Counted from the first letter of the stretch, positions 12,127 to 24,697 are shown. The stretch is DNA of 64,000 nt from Plantago major (GCA_026545765.1 CM048842.1:92221230-92285229); one strand, 5' to 3'. Notes: generated by a model not told the origin, from the letters alone. Made by a program: numbers and translations.

Positions 12127-13901
12127 CGTTTCGATTAGCTGCAAAACCCTTGTTTCTCTACCAAGGAATCGACGAGCTTTGGGGGTTTTGTGGAGTGTGT
12201 AATGTGTTCGATTGATTTATGGTTGGAACCGTAATGTTTTATCCATTTTCTTTCTTTCCCTCTATTTATTATTTTTATTTTCCTTTACCTTTTTCTTCGT
12301 GCGATATTACAAAATCTCGAAATAGACCTGCATTAGTGATGGATGTAAGGGACCAACACATCATCTCAAGTACTAATTATAATGTATTTATGGCGCCAAT
12401 GTTTTTAATAAAAATGAAGTGACAATATTTTTTTTTTTTGAGAAAAGACTTTGTATAGCTTGATAGACAATGTTAGAACTTAGAACCCAAAATGGATATT
12501 ATTACGCTCCGTTTGGTATCGTGTATGGACGATTCTATAGAATAGGCACAATTCACTATTTTATTTCTAATAGCCCGGTTTTAGATTTGGGCCACGAGTA
12601 GAAATGTTTGTGTTTGGTATCGTGTATGGTTTGTACATATTATCAGAAACACATTCGCTTGGATTATGAATTGAAATAAGTATTTTTCGCAAAATTAGTT
12701 ATACTCCTGCCTTTTGATTGCATAATTTTCGGTGTACGGGTTACATTTTGTTGATTGAAGGTCTGCATCTGTTAGCAACTAGGAAGGTGCTTGTTGGAAT
12801 TTGTAGCTTGTTGACTTGCATAAAACATGTTTTATATTGTTTAAACATTATAATTTATAGTAGTAAAATATTTATTAAAATTATATTAAAATTTTATATG
12901 GTCAATACTCATTATGTAATTTAGTTTAGCAAGTTTAGTACTAAAAGAATTAATTTTCCTAAATTTGTATGATAATTATTCACAATTAGCTCATAATCTA
13001 ATTGATAGTTCATAAGTTAATTGGTAGTTTAAATAGTCGATTAGTTAGTTGATAAGCTAGTTGATTTTTATAAAAGTGTTTATTAAATTAATTAGTTAAT
13101 TAGATAATATAACATGTGAAATAGGCGTAAATTTTTTGAAGGAACCTACATTGAAACCTTACTCACTAGCTTTTTAAATGTGAACAATACGAAGATATTT
13201 CAGTTCATCGGCTTGGACATCACCCTCCATATACAAATAAAATGGAATAAATAAAAACCTAAAAAAATAATCATATTACATATATTACGACAAATTTAAA
13301 ACATAAATCGAAAACACACAAAAAAACGTCATAGATGCATCCATGAAGAAACCAACACAAACTTGGGAAATCTTGACTGATTTGATCCTCAATTTGTAAC
13401 CTTGACAAACTCTGTGTCGCCTACATATGCACAAAAAAAAATTAATATATTGAACAAATATTGAATGGATATTTAATTAAATATTAGAGAAATCATAATA
13501 TACTGATAACATGGTTTATGTGACTGTAAGCGACTGCGCGAAATCGGACAATATCATTTTCACTTTTACAGAAACGGAGGGAGTACCAATTATTCACCAA
13601 ATTGAATTTAATATCACACTCACCTTAATAATTAGTGATTCCCTTAATAGAGATCAAATTCTAAATATCCTTTTCCCCATACTCTTAGTTGATAGTAAAA
13701 TATAACCTAAGTTGTTTATTAAATGAAAGAAAAAATAGATTTTTTAACCAGATCTTTTTTTTTTTAAATTCTAACCACTTGACAAACAATAACTTTTCTC
13801 CAGTTCTGCCAACTTGATCGATTGGGTAGAAAAGAACTAAAAAGTATACCTAATTCTAGAACTCCAAGATTCAGCTGATATGGTCTTGTGAAAATAAAGA
13901 A
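12127..13901. other. Intergenic, AT-rich, repeat remnants
   Basis: The first ~100 bases should hold the MDL leader and promoter. A Stowaway-type terminus (ACGGAGGGAGTA) lies near 13573-13585 without an obvious partner. At 12990-13070 there is a run built from GTTGATAAGCTAGTTG-like units. No gene is supported. Confidence 0.45.
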
Positions 13902-14263
13902 TCATTTTTCTATATCCATATTCGATAGAGAGAAGTACATGACTGTTTTGAATCTTCCTTTAATAACCAGTAATGCTTTGCAGTCTTCGGTCTGTTCCAA
14001 CGTCATCTCATATTTACCCGGATCATCCAGGTCAATTAGCTACCGACGCGAGATATTCGCCCAATTCTTGGCATGGTTGCTAATCAGACGATCAAACTTC
14101 GTGTCATCTTCTTCCTCTCCTTTCAGCCTATTCGATATGAACTCGCGTATAGTCGAAAATCCCAGTCCTTCGGCGAAAATGACTGCAAATGTGTAAGATG
14201 AATCCCTGAACCATAAGTCATTTTCACCATAAAGAACACTATACTTTTTAGCTTGCGAATACA
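13902..14263 (-). pseudogene. Unrecognised coding-like relic with an internal stop
   Basis: One minus-strand frame reads like protein on both sides of a TAG at about 14040. Upstream it has FAVIFAEGLGFSTIREFISN and KFDRLISNHAKNWANISRR. Downstream it has DLDDPGKYEMTLEQTEDCK and ends at a TGA at 13902-13904. The composition is far less AT-biased than the surroundings, which suggests a decayed gene or transposon fragment. I do not recognise the family. The start at MYSQAKK is only the first ATG in frame and may not be real. Confidence 0.3.
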
Positions 14264-15044
14264 TATGTTGTATTGCGGATGAATTATTTGCTGGATGAAA
14301 AATAGAGTGAACCTGATTAAAGCTGAGCAGGACAACTTCGAAGAGTATTGAAGAGGAAATTGAGAATAAATCAAGCTTGAAGAAACCCTGCCCAGAAATA
14401 AATGGACTTTTATTTAGGGTTGCTCAAGCTTGAATGGGTGAAACTCAAGCGAGATTGATTAGAATAAAAGGGAGTCTTATAGACCACTATTAGAGAAAGA
14501 CTTAAGAGACTAACTTTCTTTGGCTCTTTTATGATAAGGCAGGCTTCGCCCTACCTGACAACAGTCAATTGATAATGCACCATTAGATTTTTTATCTAAC
14601 GGTCCATATCAAATCGCCAAAGGCGACTAGGCGATCGCCCTTTTCGCTTTATGAGTATTTAAATTAAAAAATACTAATATTAATCAAAATACCAAAATTT
14701 ATCATCTAAAATTTTCCTAAAAAATTACAATATTTTTTTATAAACACCAATATTTTTAATTTTAATATTTTTATATTTAATCAAAATAAGCAGGTTAATT
14801 TCTAATTTGACGCATGTTATCGAGTAGGGCGAAATGCCTGACCGTAGAAAAACCCAACTTTCTTTAACATATCCGTATGTTTAACCTATGAAAAAACAAA
14901 TAAAACAAATTAGCTATAAGTTGAATTTGTATTAACTTGTAAATTGTTTGGTTTGTACAAATAGAGATGCAAGTTATTTTTTAAATCTATACAAAAGTAG
15001 GATCATATAGTTATGTTTAATGTGAACTAGTAGTATTTGTTAAA

Positions 15045-16965
15045 GGGTGAATTTCATCCAGTATCCCTTTTAGATGTTCTAATTACACCTGGGTACCAGT
15101 TAGATCAACAATAACATGCAAGTCCTGATCGATATAAATCAATTACATGTAGGTCCACGAATTTGACTTTTTGCGAATTAAAACCAGGAAAAGTCATTTT
15201 ACCTCGCTAAATATCAGCTTTTAGTTTTAGCCAAACAGGCTTAACTTATTGATGATGTGTGGACTTGGATGTAATTGATTTTTTTACATATAATTTATAT
15301 TTAAACATATTATTAATTAACTTGTATATTAAGATACCTTAATTAGTGGTTGTATATGTAAATGTTCAGGAGGGTCCCATTTTGATTTTTAAACATTTTG
15401 GAGGTTTAATTTCAATTTTCACCTATCAAACATATAAATATAAAAAGGTTGAAGGATAGTTTACAATTTCTTGAACTTCATACTTGTTTTTAATACTTAA
15501 CGGCATCTATTTAAAAAATGAGAACTTCTAAATTACAGTAGTGATCCCCAGGGCTCATCTAATTCTTAAAGGATAGCCCTTTCAATTTTTTAAAACCCTC
15601 AATTAAGTCACTGTAAAATTCCAAAATTTTTAAAAACTTTGTAAAATTCCAAAATAAAATCATTCTTACACAATTAGGAGGGCATGGAGAGAGATCAGTC
15701 CAATCATGATTGCTCTTCCTATTATAAATAATACTCCCTCCATTTCAGAGAAAGTGTTACAACTTTCCGTTTTCGGCGTTTCACTAAAAGTGTTACAATT
15801 TCCATTTATGAAAATTAGTTAAATAATAAAACTCCCTACCTTTCACTTTTATTACAATATGCCACTCAGTTAATCTCTAATAATCAGGGGGACCACTTGT
15901 ACTTTTTTACTTTTTCTTAAAATTGGTGCTAATCCAAATTGTAACAATTTCTCTGAAATTGAGGGAGTAATATTTATTAATTTATTAATTTTTATTTAAC
16001 TTTATTGGAAACTCCATGGATGAACTTCCATGGCAGGAAGCACGGAAGCTCTGTCGGAGCTTCCATGAACGTGAAAGTGATAAAAAAAAATTTAAAAATT
16101 TAAAATTGAAAATTTGAGTTAATTGATACTGTATTTTTATTTTTTTAATTATTTTTTAGACAGATTTATGTTTTTTTTTGTAATTTTTAATTTTTCAATG
16201 CCTTTTCAGTTATCAATTATTTTTCAATACCTTTTTTTAAATAAATTTTCTTTTATTTATTTATTTTTCGTAATTTTTTATTTTTTAAATTATTTTTCAG
16301 TTTTTTATTTATTTTTCATAATTGATAAAAATTTTAAATTATTAATTAGTTTATATTTATTATTTTTCACTCACATATCTCTAACAAATCACTTTCACCT
16401 TCCTGTAATGGATGGAGCTTCTATGGAAGTGAAAGGAAACATGTGTTAATTAATGTTATATTGTTTTTCACATTTGTTTATATTTTTATTTTATTTTTCA
16501 TAATTTTTTATTTTATTAACATTTTTATGTCATTATTTATTTTTCAATTTTTGTTTAGTAATTTCTTTTTTATTTCTTAAAATCATTTTTCTATTTTTCA
16601 TTTTTATCCAAAAAAAATTATTTTTATATTATTTATTTATTTTCATATTTTTTAAATAACTTTTCTAATTTTTATTTATTTTTCAAAAAATATATTTTAA
16701 AAATATTTTTTTCTATTTTTTATTTATTGTTCATAATTTTTTATTCAACATAAATTATTTTTCCATTATTTATTTATTTTTTGGACATTATTGTGTATTA
16801 AAATCGAAAAGGGGGTAAAATAAACTAAGGACCTGTTTGTTTGTCCACTAAGGAATTTCTGGTCAACAAAAAATCAGCTTTTTGGACTTAAATGTAATTG
16901 TTGAACTAACTAGTGCTTAGATGCAATGTCCCTATCTAACAAGGGGGTATATGTAATAATTATTC
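15045..16965. mobile_element. Degenerate Mutator-like non-autonomous element (related to 50974-51970)
   Basis: The left end GGGTGAATTTCATCCAG and right end GGGGGTATATGTAAT resemble the ends of the element at 50974-51970. Shared internal phrases are TCAATTACATGTAGGTCCA, GGACTTGGATGTAATTGATT and CTATCTAACAAGGGGG. It also holds the same family of GGAAGCTCC/CATGG words (16013-16070). No coding frame. I could not find a clean target duplication, so the borders are approximate. A Stowaway MITE lies inside it at 15734-15967. Confidence 0.5.
15734..15967. mobile_element. Stowaway-like MITE with TA target duplication
   Basis: Terminal inverted repeats start CTCCCTCCATTTCAGAGAAA and end TTTCTCTGAAATTGAGGGAG, flanked by TA on both sides (15732-15733 and 15968-15969). 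234 bases, no coding capacity, AT-rich core. These are hallmarks of Tc1/mariner-derived Stowaway MITEs. Confidence 0.85.
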
Positions 16966-17741
16966 AAACTATATGGGATCCCGAAGTCCCGCCGAACCCG
17001 CCCAAATCCTAAAGCCCCAATCCCGAAAAATCCCGACTTTATTTGGGATGGGATTGGGACGTGAAAAATATGTCCCGATCCCGAAATCTCAAAATCCCAA
17101 AAATCCCATCCGACCCCAGCCCTACAGATACCGGTGAAAAATTGAAAAATAATTAGTCAAGGGCAATATAGTCACAACATAAGCACAGAGCGAATTAGTC
17201 GCCTTTTATAAAAACCTGTCTCATTTTGCGATTCGTTGTCTCTTCCATTTCCCATCACTTTTCCCGAAATATTCTCTTATTTTACGAGTGAGTCGGAAAC
17301 GCATTATGATATAACCACCATTTCCATATCTGAAAAGCTTCAGTGATTTATGTGTTTATACATAATCAGTGATTTATGTGTTCTTACTATTTCATTCGCC
17401 GGTACTTTGGTTAGCAGCGCTTTTGCTGTTTCCTTCGATGAGCTAGGTAGCCTACAATACATCTCCGTTATCTGCTTTCACTACAATTTCTAGAAGTTAT
17501 GTTCTAGAAGTTGACTGTTTCAATATGAACATGGGCGTCCTTTATTATTAAACACTTAATTATCACCACTATTAAAAACTTAATTTACAGATCAACGGAA
17601 GATTCTATCTGACGAACACTAGTAGTATATTTATAAAATTTAATTATTATTTCATGCATGGCAATACGCAATGAAACTAGTTAGCGACTAATTATATAAT
17701 ACAAATACAGACAATTTGTTAATTTCTTGAGTAGAAATTAG
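16966..17741. other. Intergenic: hAT-like terminus and a possible relic promoter
   Basis: 16975-17127 is rich in repeated ATCCCGA/TCCCAAT words and ends so that its reverse complement starts TAGGGCTGGGGTCGG, a typical hAT-type end. No partner end was found. TTATAAAAACC near 17207 resembles a TATA box, but no gene follows on the plus strand. The part next to 17742 is probably the 3' UTR of the MDL3-like gene. Confidence 0.4.
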
Positions 17742-19433
17742 TTACAACTTGGAGCTGGGTTTAGGAGCAAAGACTTTGAGCACAAATCTAGTCCTGGGAA
17801 TAGAGAGCCTGTTCTCTAAAATAGTACCAATTGTGACGATCAATTTCCTCTTCATTTCGGTGTTAATTACGTCCATCGCGACGATTTCAGCCAACGCCGC
17901 CGGTTCTTTGTTCCCTCCGAAGGTCAGGGCCACGGATCCTTTTGCCAGAATCATCACAAACTGAAATGCATAACAACAATGAACCATTTAATTATCAGCT
18001 TATATTTTGCTAGAAATATCATTGGACATTAGGTAGTTAATTATATGGGCATTTATAAATAGATTATGTTGTGATCAATATATAATTCAGATTTTACGTA
18101 CGACATTAATTATTTGAATAGTAAAAAGAGACTGGTCGGTTAAGTAATTTGCATGTTATTGTTGCTTCCCATCTAAGGGAAAGAGTGATGCACGACCTTA
18201 CGTCCTGCTAAATTATTGACTGTACTACTGAATTATTGAATTTCATTCAGTAATAATATGGCTATAGAAGTACTTCATAAAATACCAACAAATGTACACT
18301 CGTCAAAAGGTAAAAGTAGAATTATAGTGATGATTATATATTTATATTCTTGCCATTTCAATCGTACTATATAAAACTTCGCATTTTCATTTTCGGTAAT
18401 TGTTAAATTCTATGACACTTGACTAATATATTAATATAAATATACTCATATTTACAATTTTACCAACTTAATATATATTTTTATCAATTATTTACATGTT
18501 TTTATTTAAAAAATACACCTCAAATTTCCAATTAATATAACACCCAACTATGAATTTTTATTCATAATTAATTATTTTTTCATTTAATAATATTCATTCT
18601 TCGACTTTTTATGCATTTTGTTGACCATTGTAGATGAATTAGTATATATTCACATCATTATTGAAACCTCTTAATTACCGGAGTATTTTTTAAAAGTATA
18701 TTCGAACAGATAAGTATGCATGACTTGCGTCATCAACATGTAATTGTTGATCGATCACATTTTCTATACGACAAGAGGTTGACATTGTACCTTTCTTAAT
18801 TAATTAATTAATTAATTGTTAACTCCTTGTAGACTTTTTTCAAATCTATACATTTGATGATAATCCATATAATTTGCATTTGGCTGGTTAGTTGCAATGA
18901 GTATGTCTGGGAGGAGCAATACATTTATAATGGTTTCTTTCTATACTGCATGCATTACTTTCAATCTTATACGTTATACTATCATTGATCATACGTATTA
19001 AATGTCAGATCAGTATAACACATTAAAACACCAGGGAGGTAAGATCATCTCAGGTAGTAAAAAACCATTCATAATTTATAGATATAGAAAAATCAAATCA
19101 AAACGAGCATGTTACCATTTCCACAAAACACAAAAATCCATATCAAATTAATCTAAGATATCATGTTTCATATCTCGAAAGCAAATGTGACAATGGTGAT
19201 CAATCATACTGTATAATACGTACAAACTTCCCAAACGAATTGAAAATGATACGAAGATAGAATACAATCATGTATGTGCGATAGACAATCAAAACTCAAT
19301 TGAAATAGAGAAATGAACGTACATTTTCAGGTCTTCCGATGATTTGGGAGATAACCTTGGTGAGCTCAGCGAAGATTGGATCGGTATCGACTCCGTCAAG
19401 GTTGACGTTGGTGTTGATGTTTAGACAAGGCAT
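17742..19433 (-). CDS. MIF/D-dopachrome tautomerase-like protein, MDL3 type, peroxisomal signal SKL
   Basis: Two exons on the minus strand, 19433-19323 and 17960-17742, separated by a 1.36-kb GT-AG intron; 109 residues. Exon 1 has the same length (111 bases) and phase as in the other MDL gene, so the two are true paralogues. Pro2 is kept. The KGSVALTFGGNKEPAAL strand is kept. The lysine of LGKPE is arginine here (IIGRPEN). The usual third exon (GWNGSTF) is missing: exon 2 runs on and ends in PSSKL, a canonical PTS1 tripeptide. Family knowledge: Arabidopsis MDL3 is the peroxisomal member. A TATA element lies about 117 bases upstream of the ATG. Function beyond a possible tautomerase is unknown. 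Confidence 0.9.
18795..18817. repeat. (TTAA)n-type microsatellite
   Basis: TTAATTAATTAATTAATTAA in the long intron of the MDL3-like gene. Confidence 0.7.
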
Positions 19434-19549
19434 CTTGACGATCTTCAAGCTAAAGCCGCTCAATGTTCTGTACGTAATTTGATTGATAGAGATAACGTAG
19501 TGGTAGTAATTTAATTTTGTTTTGTGTATGAGCGTTGGGTTTGTAGTGG

Positions 19550-19557
19550 TATTTATA
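19550..19557 (-). promoter_or_regulatory. TATA box of the MDL3-like gene
   Basis: TATAAATA on the minus strand about 117 bases before the ATG at 19433. Confidence 0.5.
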
Positions 19558-19787
19558 GATTTAGAAGATCGGTTCATAGAAACAGTACTTTCAACATTTG
19601 CATTCTACCTTGCTGCTTCTAGTTGTACAATATTTGGTTGCTTCTTTAATTGAGAAGACCTTTTCTTCTTTCTTCTTTTTCAATTATTACCTGACCTGAC
19701 CCGTCCTAGTTTGTTGACAGTCTAGATCAAGTATTTTTCCGAGTATCATACGTGGTTCTAAAATTCTAACATTGTGACCCTGAAGTA

Positions 19788-20022
19788 TATAGATTCTTTC
19801 CATAGTTTAAAGAAATCTTTTCTTATTTTATTATTTGTTTTTTCGATAGTAAATTACTTTTAAATTATAATAGTTAATAATTTAATAAAATCATATAATG
19901 AAAATTTAATTATATAATTTTATTAAATTATTTATTATTATAGTTTAAGAGTAATTCGCAGTTAAAGTCGAAGTCAGTTGACCGATCAAAATTAAAATGA
20001 AAAAATTTATTTGAAACAGAGG
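19788..20022. mobile_element. Degenerate Stowaway-like MITE
   Basis: Same AT-rich core as the other copies (TAATAAAATCATATAATG and its inverted counterpart ATATAATTTTATTAAAT). The decayed ends are TTCTTTCCATAGTTTAAAG and TTATTTGAAACAGAGGGAT. Borders are approximate. Confidence 0.5.
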
Positions 20023-20660
20023 GATTATAATAGTATTACACTTCGTACCAACAAATATGACTCCATCATATATGTGACCGCGGGAAACTAGTTTAGCTTG
20101 GTCCATTCAACAGATACCTTGTTCATCACAGACATCTTGTTTATCATGTTTATTTTTACTTGTTTATGTGGTTTATTTGTATTGGAATTGTTGGGTCCAA
20201 GTATGTCTCAAGGACCTCATTTGTCCGAGGATAGTAATACATGATTATTCGATCCGCAACTCCCCAGTGATCTTAAATGGACATAATCCTCGACCCACTA
20301 GGGTTCGAGGGGCATACTTATGACACGTAGCTCAGTCTTAGTTGGACATGTGTCAAACTTCTAGAGGACATTGATCATCTAATTCACAACTCTTCGATCG
20401 ATTCTAGGTTAGCTAGATGATTCTTTTTATTCAATTCATTAGAGGTAACCGTCACTATTTGAGAATCGAATTCAACACAAGAGTGAAGAGGAAGTGTTGC
20501 AGGAGTAATATATATTGATAAAAGTAAATTTTGTATGTATGTACAAGTATGAACTTCGAGATGATTTATAGTATTTCATATAAATAGTTATACACGTGCA
20601 AGTTAAACAATTAGGGCTTTGAATGTGTATGCAAATTAGCTGGTTAATTGTGCTTGGAAA

Positions 20661-20720
20661 AATTCTTTGTTAAAGCTTAAACGCGTGACAAATTCTTTGT
20701 TAAAGCTTAAACGCGTGACA
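20661..20720. repeat. Exact 30-base tandem duplication
   Basis: The unit runs from AATTCTTTGTTAAAGCTTAA to ACGCGTGACA. It occurs twice head to tail with no differences (20661-20690 and 20691-20720), so the duplication is recent. Confidence 0.95.
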
Positions 20721-21714
20721 AATTAAACCATATACTACTAGTTACGAGTTTAACTAGAAGTTAGATCCTAAAATGGTACGAATCACCAAATAAAACCGAG
20801 AAAAGTGAAACCTGAGGTAATAATTGATGGGCTTAATTAATTTAATTTGGGAGAGTTGTCAGCTGCTACGTGCTATCAAAATAGCAATGATTGGCTTATT
20901 CACAAGTCCGATACAAAGCACCTAGCCGATGAGTACCGTTTTATATCGGACTATTCAATAAAATTATAAGTAGCTTTCATAATTTACTCATTTACGACAG
21001 ATGAATTATAAATGGAGTGGTATACGTCATTTTGGATCGGTACGTATGGTTAACCGTTTTTTGTGATATTTTAATCTTATTATACAAATACATGTATTTA
21101 TTAGTTAAGTTTATTCTCAAGTGATACACTGTGACCGCACTGTACGTACCAACACATGCATGTACGACACCCATTATAATATTGTTCTAGTGTAAGCATG
21201 ATTACTCCTATAATTGTTATGTGTAAATTCCAAATATAAATTTTTAACCTATTAATATTTGTATCATTTTCGACTTCTTTAAAATCTTCAAATATTTGAG
21301 TGTTATTGTGATCACGGGAGACATGGGATCGATTCTTGGGATTCAATTAGTATTTCTTAGTAGTAGTATGTTATACATGTTTCATATTAGTATTGGTGAT
21401 AGATTAATCAAACAAATTGAAAGTGCTTGATTTTTCTTGAGAGTTGACAACTATGAGCTAGCTAGATATATCTAAGTCGCAGGGCGTTAATGCTCCATTA
21501 TATATGTGTAGATGTACCAAGAATTCCTGGCACATATATAAAATCCATCCGCTAGTACTTTAATTTGGGCTGGATTTGTACAAGTTAGGTATTTTAGAAG
21601 GTATGAAATTCTTATATATTATCAAAATTCTAGTCCAGGCTACTCTTAACGTGAGGGGATTTTTCCTATATAAATGCACGAACTGTTGGAGAGTAAATAC
21701 TTCTAAGGGGAACT

Positions 21715-21788
21715 CCAGCAGTGTTGTAACTAAGAGTTGCAACACTGCTGGGACTCACGCTCAGACTCTGCTAGAGTCTGGGCGTGAG
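21715..21788. repeat. Two adjacent near-perfect hairpins
   Basis: Hairpin 1: arms 21715-21731 and 21735-21751, 17 bases each with one mismatch and a 3-base loop. Hairpin 2: arms 21754-21769 and 21773-21788, 16 bases each with one mismatch and a 3-base loop. They are GC-rich islands in AT-rich DNA, just before a long T-rich tract. Possibly the fold-back end of a transposon. Confidence 0.8.
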
Positions 21789-23709
21789 CCCGGCGTAGCC
21801 CAACGTCCCTTTTCCTTTTTTTTATTTTTATTTTTTTTTTGTTTTTTTTTCTTTTCTTGTTTCTTTCTTTTTATTTTCCCTTTTTGTTTTTTATTTCTAT
21901 TCATTTTCTACTTTTATCTTTTTTATTATTTTTTATTTTTTTTTGAATATTTCTATATGATAATAATTATATGTAGAAATAGAAATATACTTATACATTA
22001 CTTCTAAAATTTAAAATACATATTAAAATCACACTTGTAAAATGTAGTATTTTAAGTATTGTAGTTTTTTTTAACTAATGTAATTTTTATTTTCAAGTAA
22101 TATATTTAAAAAACATTAGTGTGATTTTGTTATAATTAATTAACAACATTTAAAATAAAGTTAAGAATAAAGTTTAAAAGGAAATGAGAAAAGAAAATGA
22201 AATGAATAATTAAGTTTGAAAGAAATGTTAAAAGAAAATAGATTTTATTTCCTCATGGAAAAGAGAATTATGGAGAAAGTTTGGAACGACGCCATGAGAG
22301 AGTTTCAAGAGATGGCCTAATAGACTAGTTATATACCAGTTTGATAGTCTAAATGAGATGAAATTATAATTATCACACCGAATAGCATTCATGATTTTAT
22401 TATAAATTATTGTGAAAACAACTTTTACACTTAATTTGTCATGTGTTTTAAGCTTAGTCTTGCCTTACCCTTTTAATATGTGTACAATTGGTTTTATGGA
22501 TTATAACTTGCTAACACTACCGGGTACCGGCCATGATTTTTTATTCTAAAATGGAGATGTGAGTTATATGTATGAAATAGACTGAAACTAGAATAGTATG
22601 GCAAGTCATGCATGTCATAGGTCGGTAGAGCAAAATAGGAATACATAGGTTTTGACTAATATACTCCATTACTTAATTAATGAACAATCATGCTTACATG
22701 TGCTTTAATTTGCTTGGTGAGTTTTAAGTGAAATATTTTAATTCCACCACCAAATGGGTTCATTAGTTAGCTACTAGTTAAGCTAAGTGTTAATTAATTG
22801 TAAAGAGATAAATTTTCTTAAACACTTGATTTTCTAACACAATTTCAAATACAACATTATATATGTAAAAATTATGTGAGAGATAATTGTACTTCTTCAA
22901 ACGCTCATACGATGTAAATTGTATTTCTTTCATATTTAAAAGTTTAGACTTGAAAGAATTTCACTTGCAAATAGTGCACAAACGAAAAACTATTACACTA
23001 CAAATAAACGAAATGACATGGTGACCCTTCTCTACAATTAATGTTGATCTCGGATATTGTACTAAACTCATGTGACAAACTAAAAATACAACACTTCCAT
23101 CATAACCTGTATGATGTTCTATATATATCTATATATATTTCTGGTATTATATGTGCAATTTTATAGTCGATTTTAACAATAAAATAGTTGTAAATAAATT
23201 AGGGAAAGATATTTAATAAATTATATAATAAGTTCAATAAAAAAAATGATCATTACAATTAAGAACATAGCAAAGCATAAATAAACGCAAAAGGTAAACA
23301 ATTGACACCTACTTAAGAAGTACGAACTTTATAGAATTGAGCGTAATACACTCAAAGGTGTAACGTACAAGCCATATAAGTTGTTGCATGTCTTATTTCA
23401 CTTTGGTCCGAGTCTCCTATTATCGTTCAATCGAGTAATCCTTAACCCCATATTTTACACATTTGCAATCCAGATCCACGTGAATTTTATATATTAAAAG
23501 TAAATCATGATTCATGTCATCCCGATGCACACAAGTATAATTATGCATTCTAATTTCACGTTTTGTAATGTTGGAATTGACTATTCATAATTTGATATGG
23601 TCAAAATCCGACCTAGAGTTAATAAATAGGAGTAGTAAATTAAGTGTTGATCCATGACAAAATGAAAGTTGTGTTAAGGACTTAGTCGATAAATAAACAT
23701 GGAATTAAG

Positions 23710-24407
23710 CAGTGTTCTAAAAACCGGACCGAACCGACCGGTTCAATCGGTTTGACCGGAAATTTTATGATTTCCGAGCCGGTTGGAGCCTATTAACCTC
23801 CTAGAAACCTAACCAGACTGAACCGGGCGGTTTCATTATTAACCGGTAAACTGCTTAATCGGACCGGACCGGTTTGTGTGTCCTTAATTTAAATAAATGT
23901 GTAAAATGGTAGAAATGAGGTTTGAACTTGGGTCTAGTAAATTGAAGCTTGACACTTTACCACTTGGAAACAATTAGTTTGTTTTTGTCCTATTATACTA
24001 GCATAATTACAAACCTTTAGTGATATTTAAGTCATCAATTTTTATAATCAATCATCAATGAAGTGAAATAATAATTACTTGACATTTTGAGCATTCATTT
24101 ATTATTAGTGAATTATAATTTCATGATAGAATTATGATACTTCAACTTCATATTTTTTTAATTCATGATATTTGAACTTCACATGCAAGATACTTATGTT
24201 TCTAGAATTTATATTACAATTTAATATAAGTTTGTATTGAACAATTTATGTACAAGTACTTAAATTCATTTATGATATTTTTATGATCATTTCAAACTTT
24301 TAAGACTTCTATATAACGAGAAACCGAGTCAGCTAGTGGTTTGACCGGTTGAATCATTATTTTATAGTATGTCCGGTTCTATATCCGGTCCGGTTTTTAA
24401 TACACTG
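23710..24407. mobile_element. Non-autonomous hAT-type element with 8-bp target duplication
   Basis: The ends are CAGTGTTCTAAAAACCGGAC and, read from the other side, CAGTGTATTAAAAACCGGAC: 20 of 22 terminal bases match. Both flanks carry GAATTAAG (23702-23709 and 24408-24415), an 8-bp duplication as expected for hAT insertion. 698 bases, no transposase frame. The subterminal parts are rich in ACCGGT-type words that would bind a hAT transposase. Confidence 0.88.
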
Positions 24408-24425
24408 GAATTAAGTTCGTACTTA

Positions 24426-24583
24426 GGCTCTGTTCTCTTCAACTGAAAACCCATTCAGTTCAGTTCAATTCCGTTCCGTTCAGTTCAGTTCAGTCTGCTT
24501 AGTTATATTTTATATTACAATTAAGTTCAGTTCAGTAAATTTTAGTTAAATTTAAGAGGTAAATTTTAGTTAAATTTAAGAGA
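24426..24583. mobile_element. Truncated Tourist-like MITE and short tandem repeat
   Basis: Starts TTA-GGCTCTGTTCTCTTC, the same end as the complete copy at 62974-63062, followed by repeated TTCAGTTCAG. The matching right end is missing. Just after it, AAATTTTAGTTAAATTTAAG occurs twice in tandem (about 24537-24583). Confidence 0.55.
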
Positions 24584-24697
24584 GCCGCTTCACAGGGAGC
24601 AGAAAAGCAGCTCGAGAATTGCAAAAGGCGCGAAAATCAGAAACAGTCAAAATCGGCATAAGAAACCAGCTCCGCCGCAGATCGCCGGCAGCCGCCG

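Larger units (their letters stand above)
20023..23700. other. Long AT-rich intergenic stretch
   Basis: No gene supported. It contains a 30-base tandem duplication (20661-20720), a pair of strong hairpins (21715-21788) and a long T-rich tract (about 21805-21960) that makes a meaningless Phe-rich frame. Confidence 0.5.

Noticed and set aside
16123..16449. 108-residue Phe/Tyr-rich frame
   Set aside because: It comes from AT-rich DNA inside a degenerate transposon; no protein features.
16975..17127. A complete hAT element
   Set aside because: One hAT-like end is visible, but I found no matching second end or target duplication.
21576..22007. 143-residue Phe-rich open frame
   Set aside because: It is produced by a T-rich tract with no protein-like composition.
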